Part shown: positions 19,370-27,071 of the stretch, piece after piece
Numbering within the stretch: the first letter of the stretch is position 1
Layout: every line of letters begins with the position of its first letter
Origin: Acinetobacter pittii ATCC 19004 = CIP 70.29
GTDB taxonomy: Bacteria; Pseudomonadota; Gammaproteobacteria; Pseudomonadales; Moraxellaceae
Assembly (NCBI RefSeq): GCF_000369045.1
Contig: NZ_KB849796.1
Span: forward strand, 381,529 to 445,528
Direction of reading: 5' to 3'
Length of the DNA stretch: 64,000 nucleotides
The notes under the pieces: model-generated
Databases searched by the model: none
The model's input: the letters and a program-made list of their open reading frames with translations, nothing else
Told to the model about the DNA's origin: nothing
Translations under genes and position numbers: made by a program

Positions 19370-21208
19370 ATGTGTGGTATCGTCGGAGGCGTTGCACAAC
19401 GTTGTGTAACCGAGATTTTACTTGAAGGTTTAAAACGTCTTGAATACCGCGGTTATGATTCTGCGGGTGTTGCTTTACTGAATAACCAACAAATTTTACG
19501 TGAGCGTCGTGTAGGTAAAGTTATCAATCTTGCAGAAGCTGTCGCTGAACACCAACTTGCGGGGGCTATCGGGATTGCGCATACCCGTTGGGCAACACAT
19601 GGTAAACCAACTGAAAACAATGCTCACCCGCATATGTCTGGTAAGGTCGCTGTAGTACATAACGGTATCATTGAAAACTACCAAGAATTAAAAGACGACC
19701 TTCAAACTTTAGGTTACGTTTTTACTTCTCAAACAGATACTGAAGTTGTTGCACACTTAGTTGCTGAAGCATTAAAAAGTACAGATAGCCTTTTAGAAGC
19801 TGTTGAAACTGTTGTACCTCAGCTTAAAGGTGCTTACGCGCTAGGTATTATCCACAGCGATTATCCAGATGAACTCATTACTGTACGTGAAGGTTCACCA
19901 CTCGTGATTGGTGTAGGTATTGGTGAAAACTTTATTAGTTCAGACCAACTTGCACTTTTGCCTGTAACTAACCGCTTTATGTACCTAGAAGAAGGTGATA
20001 TTGCACGTCTTACTCGTACTTCAATTGAAGTATTTGCAAATGGCGAACGCGTTGAGCGTCCAGTACGAGAGCTTGATGCAACCGTAAGTAGTGCATCAAA
20101 AGGTGAATACAAACACTACATGCTCAAAGAAATTTATGAGCAACCAGAAGCAATCAAGCAAACAATTTCTCAAGCGCTTGATGGCAATAGCTTACGTGAT
20201 GATTTCTTGAAAAATGCTGATGCAGATTTCAATAAAATTCAAAGCGTACAAATCATTGCGTGTGGTACAAGTTATCACTCAGGAATGATTGCTAAATATT
20301 GGTTTGAGCAACTGATTGGCGTGCCTTGCCAAGTTGAAATCGCAAGTGAATTCCGCTATCGCACTCCTGTAATTGTTGAAAATACACTTTATATTTGTAT
20401 TTCACAGTCAGGTGAAACTGCTGATACTTTAGCTGCACTACGTGAAACTCAAAAACGTGCTAAAGCAAACAATATAGATATTCAGACTTTGACTATCTGT
20501 AACGTTGCGACGTCTTCAATGGTTCGTGAAACTGATCATCACTTATTGACGCTTGCTGGTCCTGAAATTGGTGTTGCTTCAACTAAAGCGTTTACGACTC
20601 AGCTTGCTGCACTTATGTTGTTAATCTTGAAAATTGGTCAAGTGAAACAACGTATTAGCCCTGCTCTGCTTGAAGAAATTACACGTGAGTTATGGCACAG
20701 CCCGAAAGTTATTCTTGATACGCTTAAGTATGATCCAGAAATTTTGCGTTTGTCTGAATTATTCGTTGAAAAAAATCACTGCTTATTCTTAGGCCGTGGT
20801 ACGAATTATCCAATCGCATTGGAAGGCGCATTAAAGCTAAAAGAAATTTCATATATTCATGCCGAAGGCTATGCAGCTGGTGAGTTAAAACACGGTCCAT
20901 TAGCACTTGTTGATAATGAAATGCCGATCGTGATTCTTGCTCCAAATGATGAAATGCTTGATAAGCTAAAATCGAATATGGAAGAAGTTCAAGCACGTGG
21001 TGGTGAGCTATTTGTTTTCGCTGATGAAAATAGCGGAATCAATGAAAAAGAACGTCAACACGTTGTGCATATTCCAGCAGTAAACGAATGGCTAGCTCCA
21101 ATTGTTTATAGCGTACCAGTTCAGTTGTTGTCGTATCACGTTGCTGTATTACGTGGTACAGACGTTGACCAGCCACGTAACTTGGCGAAGTCAGTAACTG
21201 TAGAATAA
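19370..21208 (+). CDS. glmS: Glutamine--fructose-6-phosphate aminotransferase
   Basis: Makes glucosamine 6-phosphate from fructose 6-phosphate and glutamine. The N-terminal glutaminase begins MCGIVGG with catalytic Cys2. Two SIS isomerase domains follow (CGTSYHSG, SQSGETADTLAAL, and later LGRGTNYPIALEGALKLKEISYIHAEGYAAGELKHGP). The C-terminus ends in DQPRNLAKSVTVE, the strongly conserved segment recognised by Tn7 TnsD. 612 residues. Last gene of the riboflavin-to-UDP-GlcNAc run; the DNA beyond it is an accessory hotspot. Confidence 0.98.
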   Translation: MCGIVGGVAQRCVTEILLEGLKRLEYRGYDSAGVALLNNQQILRERRVGKVINLAEAVAEHQLAGAIGIAHTRWATHGKPTENNAHPHMSGKVAVVHNGIIENYQELKDDLQTLGYVFTSQTDTEVVAHLVAEALKSTDSLLEAVETVVPQLKGAYALGIIHSDYPDELITVREGSPLVIGVGIGENFISSDQLALLPVTNRFMYLEEGDIARLTRTSIEVFANGERVERPVRELDATVSSASKGEYKHYMLKEIYEQPEAIKQTISQALDGNSLRDDFLKNADADFNKIQSVQIIACGTSYHSGMIAKYWFEQLIGVPCQVEIASEFRYRTPVIVENTLYICISQSGETADTLAALRETQKRAKANNIDIQTLTICNVATSSMVRETDHHLLTLAGPEIGVASTKAFTTQLAALMLLILKIGQVKQRISPALLEEITRELWHSPKVILDTLKYDPEILRLSELFVEKNHCLFLGRGTNYPIALEGALKLKEISYIHAEGYAAGELKHGPLALVDNEMPIVILAPNDEMLDKLKSNMEEVQARGGELFVFADENSGINEKERQHVVHIPAVNEWLAPIVYSVPVQLLSYHVAVLRGTDVDQPRNLAKSVTVE

Positions 21209-21235
21209 TAATCAGACATACTATCTATGCCATAA
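21174..21235 (+). other. attTn7-type site at the 3' end of glmS
   Basis: The last codons of glmS are the normal target of Tn7 TnsD, with insertion usually about 25 bp past the stop. The glmS end is conserved here. I find no Tn7 transposition genes and no recognisable Tn7 end, so the site looks unoccupied by a classical Tn7, although accessory genes lie downstream. Confidence 0.55.
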
Positions 21236-21263
21236 GGGGTCTAGATCGCTTCTGTTGATTAGG

Positions 21264-21303
21264 AAGCCCGATATGCATTAATTGCCTATCGGGCTTTTTT
21301 ATT
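21264..21303 (+). terminator. glmS terminator
   Basis: AAGCCCGATA and TATCGGGCTT form a 10-bp stem with a 13-nt loop, followed by a T-run. Confidence 0.92.
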
Positions 21304-21377
21304 GCGTTCATACGACTACGCAGACGCTTTTGCGTGTAAGAAAATCTAGTTTGATAGTAGAAAACTTCCCTAGGACC

Positions 21378-21440
21378 CTGTGTCACAACGGACTTTTACT
21401 TTTGCGCTGATTTAAAGTTTGAGAGATCATTGCGACACAG
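21378..21440. repeat. 11-bp imperfect inverted repeat after glmS
   Basis: CTGTGTCACAA and TTGCGACACAG are inverted (10 of 11 positions) around 41 bases. Immediately beyond, GCTAAG-CGAA-CTTAGC forms a tight hairpin (a TTCG loop on the minus strand) overlapping the stop of the 94-residue gene. These could be a structured RNA, a terminator for the minus-strand gene, or a transposon end remnant. Confidence 0.45.
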
Positions 21441-21461
21441 AGATAAAGGAGCTAAGCGAAC

Positions 21462-21746
21462 TTAGCCCATTTCATTTTTATCGCAGCGTTGAATGCTGCT
21501 AAACAAGTTAGGGGCAAAGCCCTGTGGGAGAACAGGACTTTGCAAACTGGTGTGTTTTAAACGTTGCACGATTTGAGGTGAATACAGTTGCGCGAGCTGT
21601 TGGCAAACACAATTGCAACTGGCTTGCATGTGTTCATCTGACAAACAAATTCTTTTAAATTCCTGCTGAGCGTTCGCATCATCATTTGTAATACTGTAAG
21701 CACCGACCACAAGGTTTAAAAACAATATAAATTTATGAAGTTTCAT
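21462..21746 (-). CDS. Small exported Cys-containing protein, hypothetical
   Basis: A 94-residue product with a likely signal peptide (MKLHKFILFLNLVVGAYS core; cleavage near DANA-QQ). The mature part carries four Cys (an ICLSDEH Cys, CNCVC, and a Cys near the C-terminus), suggesting disulfides or metal binding. No family recognised. It points towards glmS and ends in a TTCG-loop hairpin. Its codon use looks like the host chromosome rather than the AT-rich cassette behind it. Confidence 0.6.
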   Translation of the reverse strand: MKLHKFILFLNLVVGAYSITNDDANAQQEFKRICLSDEHMQASCNCVCQQLAQLYSPQIVQRLKHTSLQSPVLPQGFAPNLFSSIQRCDKNEMG

Positions 21747-21948
21747 ATTATTCTCATGATTATTTATATCTTTAAATAAAATATTATTCGTTTAAATATT
21801 AAAATAATTTTTTAAATAATAATTAATCCTCCCACAAAAACAGGAAAACAAAATAATTAAGATTATAAAATAAAAATAATTTATATATTTAAAAAATCAG
21901 GATATAGAAAATCCAAATTTTAAATAAAATAATTAATTGTGAAAGAAA

Positions 21949-22477
21949 ATGAGTTTGAATAATGGCATGGCCAACTCCTTAAAAATGGAGTCCTACCACA
22001 ATATTTAAGTGAAGAGGCGGAATTATTAAAAAAAACTGTCTAACTGTTCCTAAAAAAGCACATAGATGGAATATTGCTAGTTCTGAGTCAAAAAAATTTT
22101 TTAATAGCAGTAGTTTTCAAAATTTTATCAAAACAATTTTCAAAGAAAATAAAATAAAATTTAATGGAAAGGTTAATAGTAATTATAATTTTTATAATGA
22201 AGGTGAATTAGCATATCCACATATAGATATTGAAGATTTCTGTATAAACATGATTATTATGCTAAAGCATAATTACAATATAAATGATTCATCAAAATTA
22301 ATTTTATATCCAATGTTATCAGATCCCATAGAATTAAATTTAAAACCAGGTGACTATATAATATTTTGGGCAAAAACAACTGTACATGCAAGAACTACTT
22401 TAAAGGAAGGAGAGGAAGTATGCATTATGTCCTATGGCTTCCCATTAAAAAATTTGGAGATATTAAATGGTAATTGA
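21949..22477 (+). pseudogene. First 2OG-Fe(II) oxygenase of the cassette, interrupted by two A-run frameshifts
   Basis: Three frames must be joined to read one protein. An ATG at 21949 (GAAAG before it) opens MSLNNGMANSLK; after a 5-base A-run the sense moves to another frame (NGVLPQYLSEEAELLKK). After an 8-base A-run at 22028-22035 it moves again to a frame that stays open to the stop at 22477. Both shifts are -1, the second in a perfect A-AAA-AAA slippery context. The third frame holds the iron site of a cupin-fold 2-oxoglutarate oxygenase: PHIDIEDF (HxD), then KPGDYIIFW and VHARTTL (distal His and the 2OG-binding Arg). An ATG at 22250 would yield only 75 residues without the HxD, so it is unlikely to be active. 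The end overlaps the next gene by 11 bp. Either a pseudogene, a slippage-expressed gene, or homopolymer errors. Arg codons are mostly AGA, unlike the neighbours. Confidence 0.7.
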
Positions 22478-23177
22478 AAGTTTTGCTGAATCAATTTTAA
22501 AAATTAAAGATAAACTTAACTCTAAGGAGTTAGCCTTATTAAGAGGAAGTTTATCTATGGCTATCCAGGAAATATGTCCAAATGGAGTATTACCAAAGAA
22601 TAATGAAGAACTATCCTTATTCAAAGATTATGCATATTTGATCTCAAGAATTCAAAATCATAATAAAATTTCTGAAACCGGGGTTAATTACTTTGGAAGA
22701 CCTAGCTTCATGACTGATAAATTGCTAAATCAGCTTATTAATGAAGCAAAAAATGAAGTACGACCAAGAGCAATTAAACAAATTGGACATTATTTAAGAT
22801 TAGGAGGAACTATTGCAGATAGAATTGCATTGTCAAATGAGCTAAATGAACTTGTCACTACTTATACTACGCAATCAACTCCAACAGGAATAGCAAGCTA
22901 TTTATTTTATGAGAAAGTTGGAGAAGGATTGGCTGCGCATGTAGATACAACGAGTTTCTCGATAAATGTAAATATAAATCTATGGCATGAAGCAGTGGGA
23001 AATAAAAATTCTTTCTTATATGCATTTGATATTAATGGAGAAAAAATGAGAAAATATTATTTCAAGCCTGGAGAAATAATGATTACTTATGGTGATTCCA
23101 TAGTACATGGAAGATCACAACTATCTGTTAATGAGTCAATTGGAATTTTAACAATTGGATTTACTCCTAGAGGATAA
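22467..23177 (+). CDS. 2OG-Fe(II) oxygenase family protein
   Basis: A 236-residue soluble protein. The predicted non-haem iron triad is His158-x-Asp160 (LAAHVDTTSFSINV) and His214, with Arg216 two residues on as the expected 2-oxoglutarate partner (FKPGEIMITYGDSIVHGRSQL). The C-terminal half matches the preceding broken gene in pattern (KPG...VHxR), so the two are paralogues with different N-termini. The family hydroxylates amino acids, sugars or small natural products; the substrate here is unknown. The ATG lies within the end of the previous gene, and only 6 bases separate its stop from the carbamoyltransferase, so it is the middle of a tight operon. Strongly AT-rich codons indicate foreign origin. 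Confidence 0.75.
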   Translation: MVIESFAESILKIKDKLNSKELALLRGSLSMAIQEICPNGVLPKNNEELSLFKDYAYLISRIQNHNKISETGVNYFGRPSFMTDKLLNQLINEAKNEVRPRAIKQIGHYLRLGGTIADRIALSNELNELVTTYTTQSTPTGIASYLFYEKVGEGLAAHVDTTSFSINVNINLWHEAVGNKNSFLYAFDINGEKMRKYYFKPGEIMITYGDSIVHGRSQLSVNESIGILTIGFTPRG

Positions 23178-23183
23178 ATAATA

Positions 23184-25148
23184 ATGGGACTATCATTAGG
23201 AATTCATTTAGGACATCATGCTTCATTAGCATTAGTTCAAGATGGTACGCTTATAGCAGCTACACGATTAGAACGAATAACCAGAATAAAAAACTTCGTT
23301 TGTCATGGTTTATCAAAGAGACTAGAAATAAAGAATTTTTTAGAATCTTTTGGATTTTCAATCGAACAAGTTGATATTATTGTGTCTTCTTTTCAGGGTA
23401 CTGCAAGAGGAGGTGTAGGATTTCAGCATTCGGTTATAGAAGAGGATTTTGATGATTTTGATCCCTATTCAAATAATCATTACGTTATTTCACATCATTT
23501 AGCTCATGCTTATTGTGCTTCAAGTTATGCACCTAAAAAAGAAATTTGTGTATTAGTATCTGATTATGCTGGATCAGCTACTGAAGAATTAAAAGATTAT
23601 GAAATGAAGTTTTCGGAATGGTATAATTCAACAATTAAATGTAAAAAACCAGTCAAACTTAAATCTGAAAATTTAAGTATTTATAAAATTAAATTAGGTG
23701 AATACTTTGATTTAAAATATAGAGAAAGCCAAATTCCTCACCCTAATAACTTTTCAATAATTCAAAGTGTTGGAGCCTTATATGAAAATGTTAGTAGATT
23801 AATTTTTAATAAAGAGGGACAACATGGCTCCTTGATGGCCCTAGCAGCCTATAACAAACGTAAAGAATTAATAAAAATTTTTGAAGAAGAAGATGGAGAA
23901 ATCATATATCATAATAATTGGCAACAGATGCTATATAAATTACCCTCAAATAATAATGATCAATTTACATTAACAGATGAAACTAAATTTTATTTGGCAG
24001 ATAGTTGTCAAAATGCTGCAGAAAATATACTTTTACATTATGCAAAGAAAGCATCAGAATTAACAGGTTTAAAGGATATCGCATTAGCAGGCGGCTCTTT
24101 TCTTAATATTTTAGCTAATTCTAAAATCTATAACAGTAGTTTTTTCGATAGTGTTAGTTTACCAAGTGCGCCAAATGATGCTGGAATATCAATTGGTTGT
24201 GCATTTTGGGGTGCAGTTAAACTTAAAGATCAAGTTAACAAAGTTACAACGGATAGGCTTGGCATCAAATATGAACTAGATATAGATATTTTAAATAAAG
24301 AGCATAAAAATTTCATTTCATTCAAAAAAACGAATACCCATGAAGTAGCAAAATTAATATTCGATGGGAAAATATTTGCTCGTTGTTCAGGTCGCTCAGA
24401 GTTTGGCCCAAGAGCACTTGGTGGACGAAGTATATTGGCCTCTCCACTATTGGATAGTACAAAAAACAAATTAAACAAAATAAAGAAGAGACAGTCATGG
24501 AGACCAGTTGCACCTATTATTCTAAAAGAAGAAATAGGAAATATCTTTCACGGTCCCTTAAATAGCTCTTGGATGACGTTCTCATATAATATATCTGATA
24601 GTAATCTAAGAAAAATGCCAGCTTTAGAACATCCAGATAATACGACAAGATGCCAAACGCTAGATTATGAAGATGATCCTTGGTTATATGATTTAATAAC
24701 AAAATTTAAAGAAATAACAGGGTTTGGCGTATTAGTTAACACATCTTTCAATGGTCCAGATGAGCCTATTATAGAAAATTATAATCAAGCAATAGATTGG
24801 TATCTAAAAAAATTTGATGTTGATTATTTATTAATAGATAACTACTTAGTCGAAAGAAACAATTATTTCACCGAAGCAATAAGAGATAATAAATATAGAA
24901 TTAATAATAATATTTTTATACTTAAAAAGTTTAATGATGGATCCCTCAATTTAAATGATGATCTCATTCTAAGCTTAAATGATATTTCTTTAATAATTAA
25001 AGAAGAGCCTCTAAAAAGATTATTTTTGTTTAATCAACCATTAAATTTTAATGACAAATTATTTGATGATAAAAATTCAAATCTTCATTTTGAATTATAT
25101 AATCTATTTATATATAAATTTTTTTTAATTAATGAGGTTTTATCATGA
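23184..25148 (+). CDS. O-carbamoyltransferase, NodU/CmcH/TobZ family, with C-terminal extension
   Basis: A 654-residue cytoplasmic enzyme expected to transfer a carbamoyl group from carbamoyl phosphate via carbamoyl-AMP to a hydroxyl. The N-terminal Kae1-like domain starts GIHLGHHASLALVQDG and carries HHLAHAY (104-110) with the metal-binding His pair. LAGGSFLN lies at about 301-308. The C-terminal YrdC-like domain has EFGPRALGGRS (406-416), WRPVAP (439-444) and NTSFNGPDEPI (519-529). Known members (NodU, CmcH, TobZ) are about 520-570 residues; here about 85 further residues, Asn/Leu/Lys-rich, follow the usual end. The substrate could be a sugar, aminoglycoside-like or amino-acid hydroxyl. It overlaps the GNAT gene by 4 bp. 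AT-rich with AGA/ATA codons, unlike the flanks. Confidence 0.88.
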   Translation: MGLSLGIHLGHHASLALVQDGTLIAATRLERITRIKNFVCHGLSKRLEIKNFLESFGFSIEQVDIIVSSFQGTARGGVGFQHSVIEEDFDDFDPYSNNHYVISHHLAHAYCASSYAPKKEICVLVSDYAGSATEELKDYEMKFSEWYNSTIKCKKPVKLKSENLSIYKIKLGEYFDLKYRESQIPHPNNFSIIQSVGALYENVSRLIFNKEGQHGSLMALAAYNKRKELIKIFEEEDGEIIYHNNWQQMLYKLPSNNNDQFTLTDETKFYLADSCQNAAENILLHYAKKASELTGLKDIALAGGSFLNILANSKIYNSSFFDSVSLPSAPNDAGISIGCAFWGAVKLKDQVNKVTTDRLGIKYELDIDILNKEHKNFISFKKTNTHEVAKLIFDGKIFARCSGRSEFGPRALGGRSILASPLLDSTKNKLNKIKKRQSWRPVAPIILKEEIGNIFHGPLNSSWMTFSYNISDSNLRKMPALEHPDNTTRCQTLDYEDDPWLYDLITKFKEITGFGVLVNTSFNGPDEPIIENYNQAIDWYLKKFDVDYLLIDNYLVERNNYFTEAIRDNKYRINNNIFILKKFNDGSLNLNDDLILSLNDISLIIKEEPLKRLFLFNQPLNFNDKLFDDKNSNLHFELYNLFIYKFFLINEVLS

Positions 25149-25630
25149 ATAGTTTAAATGTATTTTTATTGAGTATCAGTGATGCAGAAAATACTTTTAA
25201 TTACCTGCAGGATGATGAATTATATTTGTATATTCCAGATGTTAAGTATGAGAATATACAACAATTGAGAAATAGGTATCAATCTTTAATAGATGGATCT
25301 CATAATCCGAACGAAGAGTGGATGAACTGGATAATATATAGTGACTTTCATAAAAATTACCCAATTGGTACAATTCAAGCTACAGTATTAAAAAATGAAA
25401 AAAAAGCTTATGTAGGTTATGTAATTTATAAAAAATATTGGAACCAAGGTTATGGATATTCTGCTTTGCAATGGCTTGAAAATTTTTTAAAAGAAAAAGA
25501 TAATGTGCAGTACCTAGAAGGTTATGTTGATCCTAGAAACATATTTTCTATAAAAATTCTCGAGAAATCAGGTTTTATAAAAACTCATGAAGAAGATAAT
25601 GATTATGTTTATAGAAAACAAATAAAATAA
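25145..25630 (+). CDS. GNAT-family N-acetyltransferase
   Basis: A 161-residue acetyltransferase of the RimJ/RimL-like group. The acetyl-CoA loop is NQGYGYSALQWL (about residues 101-112), preceded by strands IGTIQATVL and AYVGYVIYKKYW; EGYVDPRNIFSIKILEKSGF is the typical C-terminal motif B. The start ATG overlaps the carbamoyltransferase stop (ATGA), so it is translationally coupled and is the last gene of the cassette. It may acetylate the cassette's product, or protect the producer from it; neither can be shown from sequence. Confidence 0.82.
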   Translation: MNSLNVFLLSISDAENTFNYLQDDELYLYIPDVKYENIQQLRNRYQSLIDGSHNPNEEWMNWIIYSDFHKNYPIGTIQATVLKNEKKAYVGYVIYKKYWNQGYGYSALQWLENFLKEKDNVQYLEGYVDPRNIFSIKILEKSGFIKTHEEDNDYVYRKQIK

Positions 25631-25636
25631 TTCGAC

Positions 25637-25666
25637 AAAGTGCCTTTTTTACAAAAGCACTTTTCA
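25637..25666 (+). terminator. Terminator of the carbamoyltransferase cassette
   Basis: AAAGTGC and GCACTTT enclose an inner TTTT/AAAA pairing, followed by TTC; it lies just after the GNAT stop and marks the end of the operon. Confidence 0.7.
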
Positions 25667-25739
25667 TTCGTCGTATCGTGTGATGGCAAATTAGTGTCCT
25701 CATAGACCTTAAATTGGTCTATTCTATGGCTGGTTTGCC

Positions 25740-26543
25740 TCCTACAATACGACGGCTAAATAGATCCAGCATCACACATAAATACAACTAACCTTCTTTG
25801 ATCCAAATATATGTAATGTCTGTTGTCTATACCCGAACCCGATTCGGTTTTGTGGCTGTAAATTGGCGATCCAATAAATTGGGAGTTGTATGCAAACGAT
25901 GATTTGAATCTGTCGTATGCTTATATTTGCATGAAATCTTACTGCATAACCCAAGATGCTTAAGCATTCTTCCTACCATACGTTCACTCATGCTGTAGCC
26001 CAGATCATGCATGTCATAAACCAATGACGGTGCGCCCAAACGAGCATGAGGTTGCTAATATACTGCTTTTAAATCCTTATATTTCTGAGCATTATCAACT
26101 CGTCGCTTGCGCCAAGCATAATAACCAGCAGCGCTGACAGCTAAACATCTACAGGCTGAAGAGATAGTGACTTTCTTATTCATCGTTAAATCCGCAATTA
26201 CCGTGTACTTTTCGAAGTTTGATCTGCGGTCAGAAAGTACACATGCGTTTTTTTAGAATATCATTCGCTTCACTAAGCTGTTTGACTTCTTTTTCTAAAT
26301 CCAGAATACGTTGTTGCTCTGGTGTTAGTTGTCGTTTGCTGGCACCAGCCACTTTTATTTCACGTATCACGTACCCGTTTATCTAGCGTTTAATAACCCA
26401 CACCCAACTTCCTAGCTATGGCAGCTAATGGTTCATGTGAATTTGCCAGCACATACTCTATCGCTTGTTGCTTAAATTCAGTGCTAAAGCGTTTCGCCAT
26501 TTCTTATATCTCCATAGTTAGCTTTAGAGGGACTTTGTGTCCA
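25740..26543 (-). mobile_element. Decayed IS3-family insertion sequence
   Basis: OrfA begins at ATG 26500 (MAKRFSTEFKQQAIEYVL), a helix-turn-helix N-terminus, but is cut by TAA at 26392 where Gln is expected, then shifts frame; the leucine-zipper part (LTPEQQRILDLEKEVKQL) is still legible. OrfB segments follow (RCLAVSAAGYYAWRKRR, RLGAPSLVYDMHDLGYSMSER, TTDITYIWIKEG, LDLFSRRIVG) with several stops. It ends after RRIVG, so the last catalytic Glu and the far end are missing. The intact end begins near 26543 with TGGACACAAAG, next to the glutamate racemase remnant. No transposition is possible from this copy. Confidence 0.85.
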
Positions 26544-26550
26544 TTATTTT

Positions 26551-27004
26551 GGCTAGGATCATATCAACCTTTCGTCCTAACAGAAAATCCAAAATATTTT
26601 TTAAATAGCTTTTAACTTCAGCAGTGTATGCTTTGGTATTTTCAATTTTTTCGGCCAGACCAATACATGGCAGTAAAGACACTTTGATATCTTTTGCGTA
26701 AGTTTCAATTAAATTTTCTAAATTTTTCCTTTAACGGTGGTTTCAGTTGCCAAAACAATAATATATTTACTTAAGGTTATTCCTACAGCTGGTTTTACCG
26801 CAGGTTCTATAGCAATAAGTGGAATACTAATTTTGCGCTCTAATCGTTTCAATCGCTATTTTTATCCCCATAGGGAATATATTTCGAGTCTGCAAAGGAA
26901 ATAATATCTTCATTCGGAAGGGTCTGCCGAATATGCTTAATAAATAGAGACAATCCTCCTAGACCAGAATCAATCATTCCTATCAGGCTATTCTTCTAGT
27001 TCAT
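26551..27004 (-). pseudogene. Glutamate racemase (MurI-type) remnant, truncated by the IS
   Basis: Minus-strand fragments read as a MurI/Asp-Glu racemase: IGMIDSGLGGLSLFIKHIRQ, then FADSKYIPYGDK, a stop, a jump to SIPLIAIEPAVKPA, another stop, then LLPCIGLAEKIE and a final VDMILA where the IS begins. Between YIPYGDK and SIPLIAIEP the stretch with the first catalytic Cys (the CNTA motif) is deleted. The second one (GCTHYP) is lost beyond the IS junction. The third codon is already TAG. Clearly dead; an intact murI must exist elsewhere because the enzyme is needed for D-Glu. Confidence 0.88.
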
Positions 27005-27021
27005 TATTTTTACACTCTTTT

Positions 27022-27050
27022 CAGTCAGGCCTTAAGTAAAAACCTGACTT
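27022..27050 (-). terminator. Probable hut operon terminator
   Basis: AGTCAGG and CCTGACT pair around a 13-nt loop between the racemase remnant and the hutG stop. On the minus strand only AAAAG follows, so the U-tract is weak. Confidence 0.5.
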
Positions 27051-27071
27051 AAAAGTATATTCTTTAACTTA

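Noticed and set aside
22250..22477. 75-codon gene as an independent small protein
   Set aside because: Its frame extends upstream with clear protein character including the HxD motif; the ATG is internal to a larger, broken oxygenase.
26418..26615. 65-codon + frame over the IS end
   Set aside because: Lies antisense to the legible IS3 OrfA and crosses the IS/racemase junction.
21209..27004. Complete Tn7 or prophage
   Set aside because: No tns, integrase, structural phage genes or matching ends were seen.
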